A stretch of 64,000 bases of DNA, from positions 25,861,106 to 25,925,105 of the forward strand of contig CM055100.1 of NCBI GenBank assembly GCA_029204225.1. Reading direction: 5' to 3'. The stretch is from Diphasiastrum complanatum. Taxonomy: Eukaryota > Streptophyta > Lycopodiopsida > Lycopodiales > Lycopodiaceae. Shown here in pieces: positions 1 to 13,286 of the stretch (position 1 is the stretch's first letter; each line of letters begins with the position of its first letter). The translations under genes were made by a program, and so were the position numbers. Below the pieces are notes generated by a model. That model saw nothing but the letters and a program-made list of their open reading frames with translations. It did not search any database and had not been told where the DNA came from.

Positions 1-723
1 ATAAACAAGACATAAATGTGAAGATTAGTAAAATTATATCTTCCTATCTCGAGTTTTGGGGCCATGCCTATCTTATTTCCATTGTATATTTCATTGTACA
101 TAAAGGTATGTGAATTGAGCACGTAACCTTCTAGAATAGGTCGAAATTGAGTTAGGTAGATTCAATCTTGATGTCATGCAAAAGTTTAGATTACATGCAA
201 AGTCATTCAGTGTGCATGCAAGCAACATGCAGTCAGTGCATGCAACATGCAAAGTAGTTTTCATGATCTACACATGTCTAGGTAATTTTGAGAGGTGACA
301 TGCAGTACATGCAATATCCATGCATGAAAAGTAGTTGAGTTAACTAAGTAAAGTGGACTTTCCATGCAACTCCACTGTAGGAATTTGAGCCTCTTTGATG
401 TAGGAAAACTTTGGAATGTTTTGTCGTATTGTGAATATTGAGATTTTGGTGTTTCTGGGTTCATTCTCTACCCGAGTTTTATGACTTGATTTTCTCTCTC
501 TACCCGAGAGCAAGCTATTTTTCCCATAGTGAGCACTTACAATTATTTTTGATATCCATTTCTCATGGTAAGAAGTTAATTTTTTCAGTCTGATGTATGC
601 CATTGTGCTCTTGCCTTAGATTTTTCAAGTAATTTGTTCATTGATCAATCTTGTGTAATCACAACACCTCCATAAGATCCTGTAAGGTGTGTGGTGAAGT
701 TCACACATGCTAAAAACTTCACA
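1..723 (+). mobile_element. 3' part of a copia 5' LTR (element A)
   Basis: The segment ends in TTCACA immediately before a tRNA-Met primer site, which marks an LTR end. The left LTR boundary lies outside the window. The stretch at 170-330 is crowded with CATGCA/TGCATG motifs (RY-type). No matching 3' LTR of this element is seen in the window. The short reading frames here are not convincing genes. Confidence 0.6.
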
Positions 724-1465
724 TGGTATTAGAGCTTCATGCTTTGTAGAGGTGAGGGTGTATACATCAAAACATAAGTGCTTTTGCTTGCATGAACTCG
801 GATTTGGGAGAGGAATTCAAACTCACTGACAAACAAGCCATCTATGGATCATAAGTGGATCAAATCACAACTGATCCCTGTATGGACAAAGATCTCACAC
901 GTGTGAAATCAGCCCTCTTTGTTTGAGTGTTACTTCTCAAGCAATGATCTAAATTTGATGTTCTATAGCTTGTTGGATAGATATTGAAGAGTAGAATGTG
1001 CTGCTTGAGTTTATTTTAGAAGAGATTTAGGCAATCAAAGAGATTGGGAGAGTATTCATCTCGTCTAATATGCCAAAGTGAGCACACATCAGTTCTTTTC
1101 AGCAATTTTTCAATTTTCATTATCAATCGAGTAGGATTGGATAAAAGTGAGTTTTGTGAGGTCTTAGACTTCTCATTTCACACAAATTATTGTGTCTGAG
1201 TTGAAAGTAGGTTCCTAGAGATTTTATCAGATCTTTGAAACTTGTGGGAGAGGTAGACTTCATACTTGCATGTGCTTCATTTCTATGATTGAAGCAAGAT
1301 CCAAATTTAAGATAGATTGATTTTTTCAGTTGTGAGCTAGATCTCACATTCTGTTGCTAGATTTCATAGGTTGAATCAACATTATAAGTGTAAGATCCTA
1401 GGTTGAGATAGCAAACAACATTTTCAACTTCATCTTTGTCATTACTAGAATTTCCCATAGTGAAT
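724..1465 (+). promoter_or_regulatory. Primer binding site and leader of copia A
   Basis: The leader starts with TGGTATTAGAGC, one base off the usual TGGTATCAGAGC complement of initiator tRNA-Met. About 740 bases of AT-rich untranslated leader follow before gag. It contains the perfect palindrome CACACGTGTG at 896-905, which recurs in several LTRs of this window. Confidence 0.7.
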
Positions 1466-2419
1466 ATGTCTTCATCTGGTTCACATTTCTTGGAGCATAG
1501 TGAGAGATTAACCTCTTCCAATTATGCAATGTGGAAGATTAAAATGGAATCATTATTTATTCTACAAGATGTAATGGACATTGTGAGTGGAGCTGAAGAA
1601 GAACCTACAACATTCAATAAAAGAACCAGAATTGTCCTTCATTTCATAAAAATGAATGTCACAAATGAAGTGTTAAGAGAGACCAGTACATGCACCACTG
1701 CCAAGGAGGCTTGGGACGCTCTCAAAACAATCTATGAAATTAAGAATGCTTCTAGATTGCTTACACTTAGAAACCAAATCTTTCTAAGCTATCAAAGAGT
1801 AGATGAGAGTGCTTCATCTTATGTAATGACAGTAAAAGATCTTCATCAAGAGTTAGCTAGTATTGGAGATGCTCTTAATAACACTGAACTTGTTCAATTA
1901 GTCCTTAATGGACTTAGATATGAGTATGACAATATTGTGCAGAGACTTATGCTGTCAGGGAGGAACTTCCATCCTTGGAGACACTACAAGGTGTTCTCAT
2001 TTCTGAAGAAAGCAGGCAAGAGAACAAGATGTTGAGGATCAGCAGACTTTCATTGAAAGATGGTGGATATGACAAAGCACTCTTCACCAGGACAAGTCAA
2101 GAGGCGAGGGCAAAGGTCAACAACACTTCAAGAAGGACAAAGCCAAAGAAGGTGGTGAGGATCAACCCTCACAAGTTGCAACATCCAATGGCAAGAAGAA
2201 ACTGTCAAAGATCAAATGTTTCTTCAAAGGCCACTATGCATCAAACTATTTCAAGAAGAAGAACCAATCTAAGCAAGCTAATCTTACTAATGAGGAAGAG
2301 TGTGAGAGTGTTGAGAGTGAAATAGGGGATTCTTTAATGATGTCTAGCTTTTCATCTTTTCCTTTCAAGAATGAAGATATCTGGTGGATAGATAGTGGGA
2401 GTAGTTCCCATATGTCTAG
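1466..2419 (+). pseudogene. Copia A gag and start of protease, frameshifted
   Basis: This is the capsid-like Gag of a Ty1/copia element (UBN2-type domain), which would package element RNA. The frame opens with MSSSGSHFLEHSERL and carries the conserved NYAMWKIKME and EAWDAL blocks. An upstream in-frame ATG at 1436 is less likely to be the start. The frame shifts near 1960 and again near 2100. The zinc knuckle is degenerate (CFFKGHYASN, missing its first Cys pair). The protease motif WWIDSGSSSHM lies just before position 2419, where another element has inserted. The reading resumes at 6944. No intact protein can be made from this copy. Confidence 0.85.
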
Positions 2420-2985
2420 TGTGAAAGATTCAACTAGTGTCATCACATTTTGCTATATTTCCATATTTGGCATATTGAGGCCAAAACTTGTTTTAGACTT
2501 AGAGATTGATTTTTCATTAGTCTAAATTTCATTTGAATAAACACTTTTTGAAAGTGTGGAAAAGTTAGAATGTGAGTTTGAGTAGATTCAAATTTGAATA
2601 ATTGGATACATTGAATCTAGACCCAAAATTAGTAGGGTTAGCATTTTGGTGAGAAAGCCAAGTGGCCACATAGGGTCTGGACCTGCTAATAAGGATGTAA
2701 CTTGTGGAGAGAGCTATCTTCTCTCTTCTCATTTTATGTGTAGAATGATCTATATTTGTTATTTTTAGATCCACACGTGTGAAATACAGTAGCTTGCTAG
2801 TTATGTACATATAGCAACGGTACTTTTTCATTTCATTCAAGTTTGATCAAGTTCTATTAGTGTTTGCATCTCATTTTGTGTGTAAATGCTGATTTTTCTG
2901 CCTTGGTGAGATTGGTAGTGTATTTCTCTTTCTAACCAAAGATCATTCAAGAAGATTGGATCATAATGATCTGAAATCTTTCACA
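2420..2985 (+). repeat. LTR-X, 5' copy of the composite
   Basis: It starts TGTGAAAG and ends TTTCACA, directly followed by TGGTATCAGAGC at 2986. Related copies occur at 6712-6943 (3' end only), 17390-17931 (inverted) and 56048-56680. It carries the palindrome CACACGTGTG at 2772-2781, 204 bases before the LTR end. Confidence 0.85.
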
Positions 2986-3116
2986 TGGTATCAGAGCTTG
3001 TGTTTTAGGTTATCAAGGAGGAAATCAGATCCATCAATGATTTGGTGAAGATATCAAGTCTAGAGCATGCTAGAGAGGATTCTACACCAAAATTGAGTTT
3101 TTTGCTCTGATACCAT

Positions 3117-3660
3117 GACAAAATTTCCAGAATTCACACGTGTGGGGAATGTCCACAAGAGTGACTGATCTTAATTAAGCTTTGTGATTGGCACTATAAC
3201 CTGATTTTCACACGTGCGGAATTTCAGAATTTCGTACTTCCTCAATTCATGTCTAAAAATTCAGTTCAAGTCCGATTTGATCCAAATAAACTTCAGAGAA
3301 GGGTTAGAAAAAGTGTAAAACTGCTTCTTTGTTCGATTTAGCTCTCAGTTTCTTGTACAATCAGTTGTTAGCATGCAAAGCTTAATGTGGCTTTGATACC
3401 AATAATAGAAAGATCTTCACTTTTATATAATAAACCAAAATCAAAAGTTGAAGATATATATCTAAGCATTCTCTTGGCCTTTTCCCAATGATAAATTGAA
3501 GGATTTTGCATAGCCTGGCTCAACTTATGAAACATCTATGGAGCAAAATGTAAAGGACTCTAACAAAGGTGATGAAAGATCCTTCGAAGACATCACACTT
3601 TTTAGAAGTCTTATAGGCTCCTTAATTTGGCTCACAATAACTAGACCTGACATAAGCTTT
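3117..3660. repeat. Inverted and scrambled block inside the composite
   Basis: Positions 3117 to about 3200 are the reverse complement of the end of LTR-Y (compare 6630-6711), with its primer site and leader inverted at about 3061-3116. Positions about 3404-3530 are the reverse complement of the reverse transcriptase/RNase H segment at about 5303-5440. Positions 3531-3660 are a direct copy of about 5170-5291. The direct copy keeps 13 bases (around CTTAATTTGG) that are deleted at 5263. The arrangement looks like template switching or self-integration of cDNA. Confidence 0.75.
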
Positions 3661-5907
3661 AAGATATGATGGAGGAGGTGAATATATCTCCAACAAGTTT
3701 CATAATTATTGTGAAGGTGGAGGAATAAAGAGAGAATTTTCTTGTGCCTATTCTCCATCCCAAAATGGAGTAGCTGAGAGGAAAAACAGATCTTTATGTG
3801 AATGTGCCAAAGCAATTTGAGTAGCAGCTTCTTTGTCTATTGAATATTGGGGTGAAGCTATAAATTGTGCAAACTATTTGTGCAATAGATTACCTCACAA
3901 TGCTCTTGCTGGAAAAACACCTTTTGAAGTCTTGTTTCAGAAAAAACCTAAGGTAGATCACCTTAGAGTTTTTGGTTGTACTTGCTTTGTTAATATGCCC
4001 TTGGAAACAAGGAAAAGAGATGATCCTAATTATGTTAAAGGGATGATGGTTGGATATGCATCCAACAAGAAAGCCTACAGGATCTATGTTCCCTCTACCT
4101 CAACTACAATTGAGAGTAGAGATGTGATATTCCATGAACATCAAAAATACATTCTTGAGAAGGCCGAGTTCAAAGATTCTCACAAAGATACTCCAATCAT
4201 CACCCTTGAAGATCATCATGGAGAGATGGGGCCGAGATTTGAGGAGGAGTCACCTCGAATTTTTTCACCAAGGAGATCTCAAAGAGAAAGATCCGAGCCT
4301 AGAAGGCTTACCTATGAAGATAGAGGAAAGCAAGTGGAAATCAACTCCACTAATTGTGCCTATTTTATTTCTCATGAGGAGCCGAAGGATGTATATGATG
4401 TTATCAACTCAAAGGAATGGTACCTTGCCATGAAGGAAGAATATGATGCTTTGATGGCCAATAATACATGGGAACTTGTGGATCTTCCATCCAACAAGCA
4501 TACCATTGGTTGCAAATGGGTTTTTCAAGTCAAGTATAATCAAGATCGCACAATCAACAAGTACAAGGGCTAGGCTTTGTGCTAAAGGATTTGCTCAAGT
4601 ATATGTACTTGATTATAAGGAGACCTTTGCCCCAGTTGCAAAGATGGTGTCAATTAGAATCATAATTTCTCTTGCTTGTTTTTTCAATTGGCAAATTCTT
4701 CAACTAGATGTTTCTAATGCATTTCTAAATGGCTATCTAGAAGAAGAGATCTATATGGATCAACCTATTGGGTTCATCCATGATGAGGAAAAAGTTTGCT
4801 TGCTCTTCAAAAGTTTATATGGATTAAAGCAAGCCCCAAGGTCATGGTATTCTCAACTTAACACCTTTCTTGAGTCACTAGGATTTAATCTTAGTAACTA
4901 TGATCCTTCCTTATATGTCAAGTTTTTTGATAAAGATATTGTCATCCTTTTTATTTATGTTGATGATATCATTCTGACAGGAAATTGTATCAAGTTAGTT
5001 GAGGAAATCAAGATTGCACTTGGAAAAGAGTTCAAGATGCAAGATCTTGGAAAAATACACTATATTCTAGGATTAGAGATTGACTTTCTTAAAGACAAAG
5101 CTTTCATATGTCAATCTAAGTATGCTCTTTCAATGTTAAAAAAGTTCAATATGTTGAATTGTAAGAGTATAGAAACACCTATGGAGCAAAATGTAAAGGA
5201 CTCTAACAAAGGTGATATAAGATCCTTCGAGGACATCACAGTTTTTAGAAGTCTTATAGGCTCACAATAAGTAGACCTGACATAAGCTTTAGTGTCCATA
5301 AGTTGAGCCAGGGTATGCAAAATCCTTCAATTTATCATTGGAAAAAGGCCAAGAGAGTGCTTAGATATATATCTTCAACTTTTGATTTTGGTCTATTATA
5401 TAAAAGTGAAGATCTTTCTATTATTGGTTATTCTAACTCGGATTTTGCAAGTGATAGAGCAGATCGGAAATCTACAAGTGCTTATGTCATATATCTTGGA
5501 GGAAACTTGATATCTTGGCTTTCCAAAAAGCAAGATACTGTATCACTCTCATCATGTGAAGATGAGTACAAGGCGCTCACTACAACAAAGGAAGTGCTTT
5601 GGATCAAGAGGTTACTAGTGGAGCTAAAGATAATTATGGAAGAAAATATACCTATGATCATGTGTGACAACATTTCAGCTCAAGCCCTTGCCAACAACCC
5701 AATATTCCATGCAAGGAGCAAGCATATCGAAGTTGCACATCACTTTGTGAGAGAGAAGCTCATTGGAGGTGAAATCAAATTGGAGCACATCGACACATCA
5801 TCTTGCATTGCAGATATGCTCACCAAACCTTTGAGCAAAAGTTCCTTCAACAAGCATAGAGCCAACCTTGGAGTTATACCAAGATCCATGTTCAAATCAA
5901 TATAGAT
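3661..5907 (+). pseudogene. Copia integrase, reverse transcriptase and RNase H
   Basis: In order, the frame shows the integrase core around GGGEY and NGVAERKNR, then an integrase tail and linker with TRKRDDPNYVKG. The reverse transcriptase follows with LDVSNAFLNG and the catalytic LFIYVDDIIL, and RNase H with KSTSAYVIYLGG, DEYKAL and the motif IMCDNISAQ. The upstream part of the integrase is missing because the segment begins inside the domain. There is a stop at about 3820, a one-base frameshift near 4570 and a 13-base deletion at about 5263. The C-terminus at 5907 is 15 bases before the polypurine tract TTAGGAGGAG and LTR-Y. The copy is defective but close to full coding content for these domains. 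Confidence 0.88.
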
Positions 5908-5922
5908 CATTTTTAGGAGGAG

Positions 5923-6711
5923 TGTTAAAATTAAAAAACAATCCATATTGATTTCTTGGCTTGCTACAAATGTTGTACCATGCAAGTATGTAGCTCATTA
6001 ATGCAAAATGCCAAGTTTGGCCTACATAGAACTCGAGCTACATGGTTATGTATTATCTAGTTTGATAAATGCAACTTGCATATAGTTTGTAGACATAGAA
6101 TTAGCATGATTATGCTTGTAGAAACTCGTGGCAACTCACATGCATTAATTGTAAGTGATCCATAGTGACATGCAAGGCATGCACAAAGTTTAATGGACAC
6201 CTGCATGATGATTTGGACATTTCTAGTTAGAACTAGTACACTTGTAAAAAGTTGGTAGAATTTCATGCATGACAAGTGACAAATGTCACATAGACTCTAG
6301 ATGTCAGATGTCATTTTGGAATGGATAGATATGGTTCTACCTCGAGCTACCTCAATCTCCATAAATATGTGTAGCTCTCCACACAATCAATGATGAAGAA
6401 CCAAAGTTTTGTAGCTATCTCATGCCATTTTGGATCTAAACAAATATTGCTTGTTATCTCTCTAGCTCTCTCTCTCTCTAACTCGTGTTGAGGCTAATAC
6501 TCATACATTAAAATCTTGTATTTTTTCATTCTTTGATCATTGCTATTATATTCTGTTGATTAGCATGCTAGATTGTGGATTAGCCATTTCTTCTGAACTA
6601 GATTTTGTTGATCAATCTAGAATCAGGTTATAGTGCCAATCACAAAGCGTAATTAAGATCAGTCACTCTTGTGGACATTCTCCACACGTGTGAATTCTGG
6701 CAATTTTGTCA
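5923..6711 (+). repeat. LTR-Y (3' LTR)
   Basis: It begins TGTTAAAATT after the purine tract AGGAGGAG and ends TTTTGTCA. Its end is recognised because the same sequence, inverted at 3117, is followed by an inverted TGGTATCAGAGC. It has CATGCA-rich sequence in the first half and CACACGTGTG at 6683-6692, 19 bases before the end. Confidence 0.75.
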
Positions 6712-6943
6712 TATTTTTATTTTTGGATCCACACGTGTGAAATATAGTAGCTTGCTGGTTCTGTACAGATAGCAACAGTACTTTTTCATTTCATTCAAGT
6801 TTGATCAAGTTCTATTAGTGTTTGCATCTCATTTTGTGTGTAAATGCTCATTTTTCTACATTGGTGAGATTGGTAGTGTATTTCTCTTTCTAACCAAAGA
6901 TCATTCAAGAAGATTGGATCATAATGATCTGAAATCTTTCACA
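6712..6943 (+). repeat. Last 232 bp of LTR-X
   Basis: The sequence is nearly identical to 2753-2985 and ends TTTCACA next to the target duplication TCTAG. It carries CACACGTGTG at 6730-6739. The 5' half of this LTR is missing and is replaced by LTR-Y. Confidence 0.85.
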
Positions 6944-8228
6944 TCTAGTTCTAGAAACTCTTTCACAAGTCTCATGCAATATCTAGGTTGAAAAAGATCA
7001 ATCTATACTGCTAATGATGTAAAGTGGTAGAATTGAAGGAATAGATAGTATTCCACTGCATGCATCATCATCAAAATCTTTTTGTTTGCATGATGTACTT
7101 TATGTACCTAGACTAACCAAGAATCTCATTAGTGTAGGACAGTTGTTGATGGTGGATTGGATTTCAAGTTTCATGTTGAAAAATGTATAATCTTGAGAGA
7201 CAATGAAGTTATTGCTAGAGGATCTAGAATTGGAAAGTTGTAGAAACTAGATTCTAGGGAGAGTGCTAACATTTCAGATATTGCTTATGAGACCAAGGTT
7301 CATCAGGAGGATATGTGGTGTAAGAGATTGGGACATCCCAATTTCAAAGCCATGCAATCTATGGTCAAGGAAGGAGAAGTTGTTGGACTACCAAAGACAC
7401 TACCAAAGGAGCTTCAACCTTGTGAAGCTTGTGTTTTGGCAAAATCACACAGAAGACCTTTTCCAAGATCAAGCATCAAAACACAGCATCCATTTGAACT
7501 CGTGCAGTATGATGTTCATTTCTCTTCAATCAAAAGCAAAGGAGGAGCAAATTGCTTTTGTTTCTTTTGTAGATGATTATACAAGATATTCTTGGATCTA
7601 TATGCTATCTTCTAAAGCCATGGTTTATGATGTTTTTCTTACTTTCAAAGCTTATTTAGAAAATCAGCTTACTTTCAAGTTGAAAGATTTCAGATGTGAT
7701 AGTGGAGGTGAATATACCTCTAATAAGTTTAAAGACTTGTGAAAAAGAGTGAATACAAAGAGAATTTTCTTGTTCTTATACTCCTCAGCTAAATGGAGTT
7801 GCTGAGAGAAAAAACAGAACTTTGTGTGAATGTGCAAAAGTCATTAGGCTAGAAGCATCTCTGCCTAAAGAGTTTTGGAGAGAAGAAGTTGCATGTGCAA
7901 ATTATCTTTGTAATAGACTTCATAATCTTGCAATAGAAGGAAGAACACCATTTGAGATGTTATATAAGAAAAAGCCTAATGTAGATCATCTTAGGATCTT
8001 TGGTTGTGTATACTTTGTGCATGTACCTTTAGAGACTAGGAAGAAGGATGATCTTAGTGCTGTTAAAGGGAATTTTTGTAGGATATGCATCTTCTAAAAA
8101 AGCATATAAAGTATATCTTCCCTCTATTGACAAGAATGTTGTAAGTAGAGATGTGATCTTTCATGAAGATCAGAAGTTCAACTTGGATGAAGCAAAGATC
8201 AAGGAGTCTCATGCAGGTTCTACTTCTT
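6944..8228 (+). pseudogene. Copia A protease end and integrase (continuation)
   Basis: The reading picks up where 2419 left off in the protease (SIYTAND, then HDVLYVP). The pre-integrase zinc-binding segment follows (WCKRLGHPNFKAM, then CEACVLAKSH), then the integrase core (VDDYTRYSW, CDSGGEYTS, ERKNRTLCE) and its C-terminal part (FGCVYFVHVPLETRK). Several frameshifts and stops are present, including one before 7263, one near 7560, one at 7741 and one near 8070. The element breaks off after DEAKIKESH at 8228. No reverse transcriptase or 3' LTR follows. Confidence 0.85.
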
Positions 8229-8231
8229 GAA

Positions 8232-8785
8232 TGGCTCTCACTCTCTCTAATGATCTCTGATTCTATGAAATTAGATAGTCTGATACAACGGAGTTCACAG
8301 AGGAAATTTAATTCATGCTTTCGCTGATCTCTAATGAGTAATCTTCGACTCTATGATTGATTGATTTACTGTGTATATGTACATACATCAGCTGAGGTGA
8401 TCGTGAAGATTACAATTGTACCATTTAGTGTGAAATGTGTAGGTAACAATCATGAAGTGGTGCTATTACTGCATAGTGAAGGGTGACGTAGTCTGTGTTG
8501 GATAGAGTAGAGGAAGAGCTCCATTTTGAATGGTGATAGTCAACAAGCATCGAGGGTGTCGGATGAGTCGAGTCAACTGTTTTCCCTTGAGTTGATGTTG
8601 ATGGAGTCGGAGTCGGAGTCGGGTAGGTCGAGTCGATCTTGCTATGCTTCTAAGTCGATGTATATACAGATTGTTCGACTTATGCGAGTAATACTGCATG
8701 CTGTTGTAGAGAGAAAATATTTACATAGTATAGGAGTACTCAAGAGATGAATTTGGGTGAGTAGGAGTAAAGATTAACTCCAACA
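8232..8785 (-). mobile_element. Candidate LTR fragment on the minus strand
   Basis: Read on the minus strand, the segment starts TGTTGGAGTTAATC at 8785 and ends GAGAGCCA at 8232, directly against the broken end of copia A. These are LTR-like termini, but there is no matching partner, purine tract or target duplication to prove it. GA- and GTCGAG-rich stretches occur near 8570-8640. Confidence 0.35.
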
Positions 8786-9131
8786 ATATAGACTTATGAG
8801 AGTTTTCCAAGCTTGGATGTTTTGCTGCTACTAATATGTGATATTTGTGAATCCTTGAGATTCATGGATATTAATGCAAGAGCTCTGCCATTTTTGGATT
8901 TCCATTTGGCAATAAGGTCAACATCTTGTTGTGGTAGGATTGAAGACCCATCGACCACATCTCATAAATCTTTCTCCAACAATATCATCTTCATGCGATA
9001 CTTCCATAGGTGAAAGTCATCACCAGTAAAACACTCGATGAGTCAAATTCTAGAAGATGATTTTTCCATGTGCCTGAAAAGAAAAAGGTGATTGAAAATG
9101 CTATGACATATAACACAAGCTCTGATATCAC
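8786..9131 (-). pseudogene. Copia gag remnant with primer site, minus strand
   Basis: On the minus strand, a primer site TGATATCAGAGC lies near 9120-9131, followed by a Gag start. The blocks DFHLWKYRMKMILLEK and DVVDG are recognisable as the N-terminal region of copia Gag, and ALALISMNLKDSQI follows. A TGG codon before DVVDG has become TGA, and another stop follows the first residues. The frame is cut at about 8790. This is an old remnant unrelated in orientation to copia A. Confidence 0.65.
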
Positions 9132-10073
<942 letters not shown>

Positions 10074-10399
10074 CGTGCGTGTGTGAAAAGAAAGAGGTTG
10101 ATTATCTATTCCTCGGATTCCATCTATTGATGGATGGGATCTGGAGAGTAGTTGCTTTGCAGCTAGAATGTGTCTACCATGGCTTTGATCAATTTGTGTG
10201 AATATTTGCTAGCCCTCTTGTGAACTATATGTTGTACCATTTTCTTCACCTCCTATGGGGTTTTAGATGCTTAGAAAGGGATTTGATGGATCTACCATCT
10301 GGTTAGTATCGGTTATAACAAGTAAGCATTCATCATTCATAGAGATTACATACACATAAAATGGGAGGGCCTTAGGCAATGGAAGTAGGAAGAGGAGGA

Positions 10400-11677
<1,278 letters not shown>

Positions 11678-11854
11678 GATTTGTTTGTGAAGAAGAGGAG
11701 ATAAAAAAAATAGTGCATATTTTTCTACAAAATCTTGTATGAGTGCAAAAGCCCAAACAAAAGCATTGATACTTAACAAAAAGACACGTTGATCAAAGGC
11801 TCTCTAGACCCCATCCACCTCGCGAATGGTGTCTGGAAGGCCTTTAATCAACTG

Positions 11855-11920
<66 letters not shown>

Positions 11921-12115
11921 TGGGGGGGGAGGGGCTCAAAAGCCCCAACAAAAACACTAATACTTAGCCAAAAAAAAAATTGTTGATCGATGGGATCTAG
12001 AGAGTCTCTAATCAACAATCTTTTTTGTTGTGAGAATGAGTGAATAAATGTGTGTGTGTGCGTGTGTGTGTGGAGAGAGCAATTGTTCAAAACATTATTT
12101 GTATGAACAAGCTCT

Positions 12116-12152
<37 letters not shown>

Positions 12153-12335
12153 CACACATCTCCACAAAAAAATAGAGACTCTCAAGGCCCCATCCACCCA
12201 CAAATGGCTCTAGAGAGCCTTTGATCAAGGTAATTTTTCTATTAGCTATCAATGCTATTGTTTGGGCTTTTGCACTCATACAAACACATATAGTTTTTGT
12301 AGAAGGTGCACTATTTCTTATCTCTTCTTCACATA
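11678..12335. mobile_element. Foldback element with internal microsatellites
   Basis: Positions 11678-11807 are the reverse complement of about 12212-12335 with moderate divergence. The arms share GAGTGCAAAAGCCCAAACA, and the innermost 18 bases, GATCAAAGGCTCTCTAGA, match perfectly. Between the arms are a TG run (11855-11920, one interruption), a G8 tract, a smaller palindrome around 11985-12022, another TG run near 12050, and CT plus CA runs at 12112-12158. No transposase is visible, so it would be non-autonomous. Confidence 0.6.
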
Positions 12336-12859
12336 CAACGCCTTCAATAGCTTCAGTACTGCTACTATCCATCAAAACATCCTTGGAAGCCATCTATAGT
12401 CAAAGCATATGAGAGAATGGTGTATAGACATACCTTTTCTATGTTTGGGATTGTTTTCAACCATCTTGGATGAGTTGTCCATCTCTTGCATTTGCTCGTT
12501 TCAAATTAGTTGTCGATTTGCATATGGGGAATGAAAATGCATTGTTAGTAGCTTTGGGACGAGACCCTGTAGGCTATGCCTACCCTAGGAGTGTTTGAGC
12601 ACACACTCTCTTGTTTTCACGTTCATTAGAAGACTAATACAACCCATCAATGTTTATGGCATATGCATAACACCTCGGAGCATTTGGATTTGTAGCCATT
12701 TTCATTGCTTATCCAGGTTCAAATTTGATTTTCAGCACATTAGGTAGGTTATATTCACAAAGCTAATAATTTCAATGCAACAATATACAATAGAAAGAAA
12801 TATAGTGCAAATCCTTTGAGACTTAATTTACATTCCGTCATGAAGTTTACTCATTCTTA
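12336..12859. other. No recognisable gene
   Basis: The minus-strand frame at 12136-12393 (starts MASKDVLMDSSSTEA) overlaps the foldback arm and could be a decayed coding scrap, but no domain is recognisable. The rest is unassigned up to the border of the duplicated gene segment. Confidence 0.3.
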
Positions 12860-13286
12860 CTCTAATTCGTCTTTGTCGACCAACAAAGCTCTTCTAGCTA
12901 ATTCCATCTCAATTGGCTCTTGTTAATTCGAGATAGATATATTCCTAGCTTCAAGAACTGAACTGAGTCTGCAACAATCCTTGGTCACGAAAACGCTATA
13001 GCAAGACAGCTTCACCGATCTCAAATACAAGGTCTCAGCAGCATATATGTCTGTGAAAACAGAAAATTAGAAAAAATATAACAGCACCCCACAATACTAA
13101 TGTGAAGCGTCACCTGTCTGGCTTCATGCGACATGTCATAACGGCAAACAAGATGCAAACAAGTGCTGCGAGATTGAGCCCACCAAGGAAAAAGACCAAA
13201 GGATTCTCCTTTTTCTTACCCTGCTATTTCTTATTTATCAGCAACTGTTCTACATGTATAAATGCTCGGATTTAATTCATAACCTA

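Larger units (their letters stand above)
2420..6943 (+). mobile_element. Composite copia-type element with unlike LTRs
   Basis: The element sits inside copia A's protease and is flanked by the direct repeat TCTAG at 2415-2419 and 6944-6948, the expected 5-bp target duplication. The left end is a full LTR of family X (566 bp). The right end is a full LTR of an unrelated family Y (5923-6711) followed by only the last 232 bp of LTR-X. Inside are an inverted piece of the Y LTR and leader, a foldback of reverse-transcriptase sequence, and integrase, reverse transcriptase and RNase H frames. The shared duplication suggests one original X insertion, later remodelled by or recombined with Y. Confidence 0.75.

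Noticed and set aside
8813-9013. 66-codon plus-strand frame
   Set aside because: It is antisense to the copia gag remnant, which shows the conserved LWKYRMK block on the minus strand.
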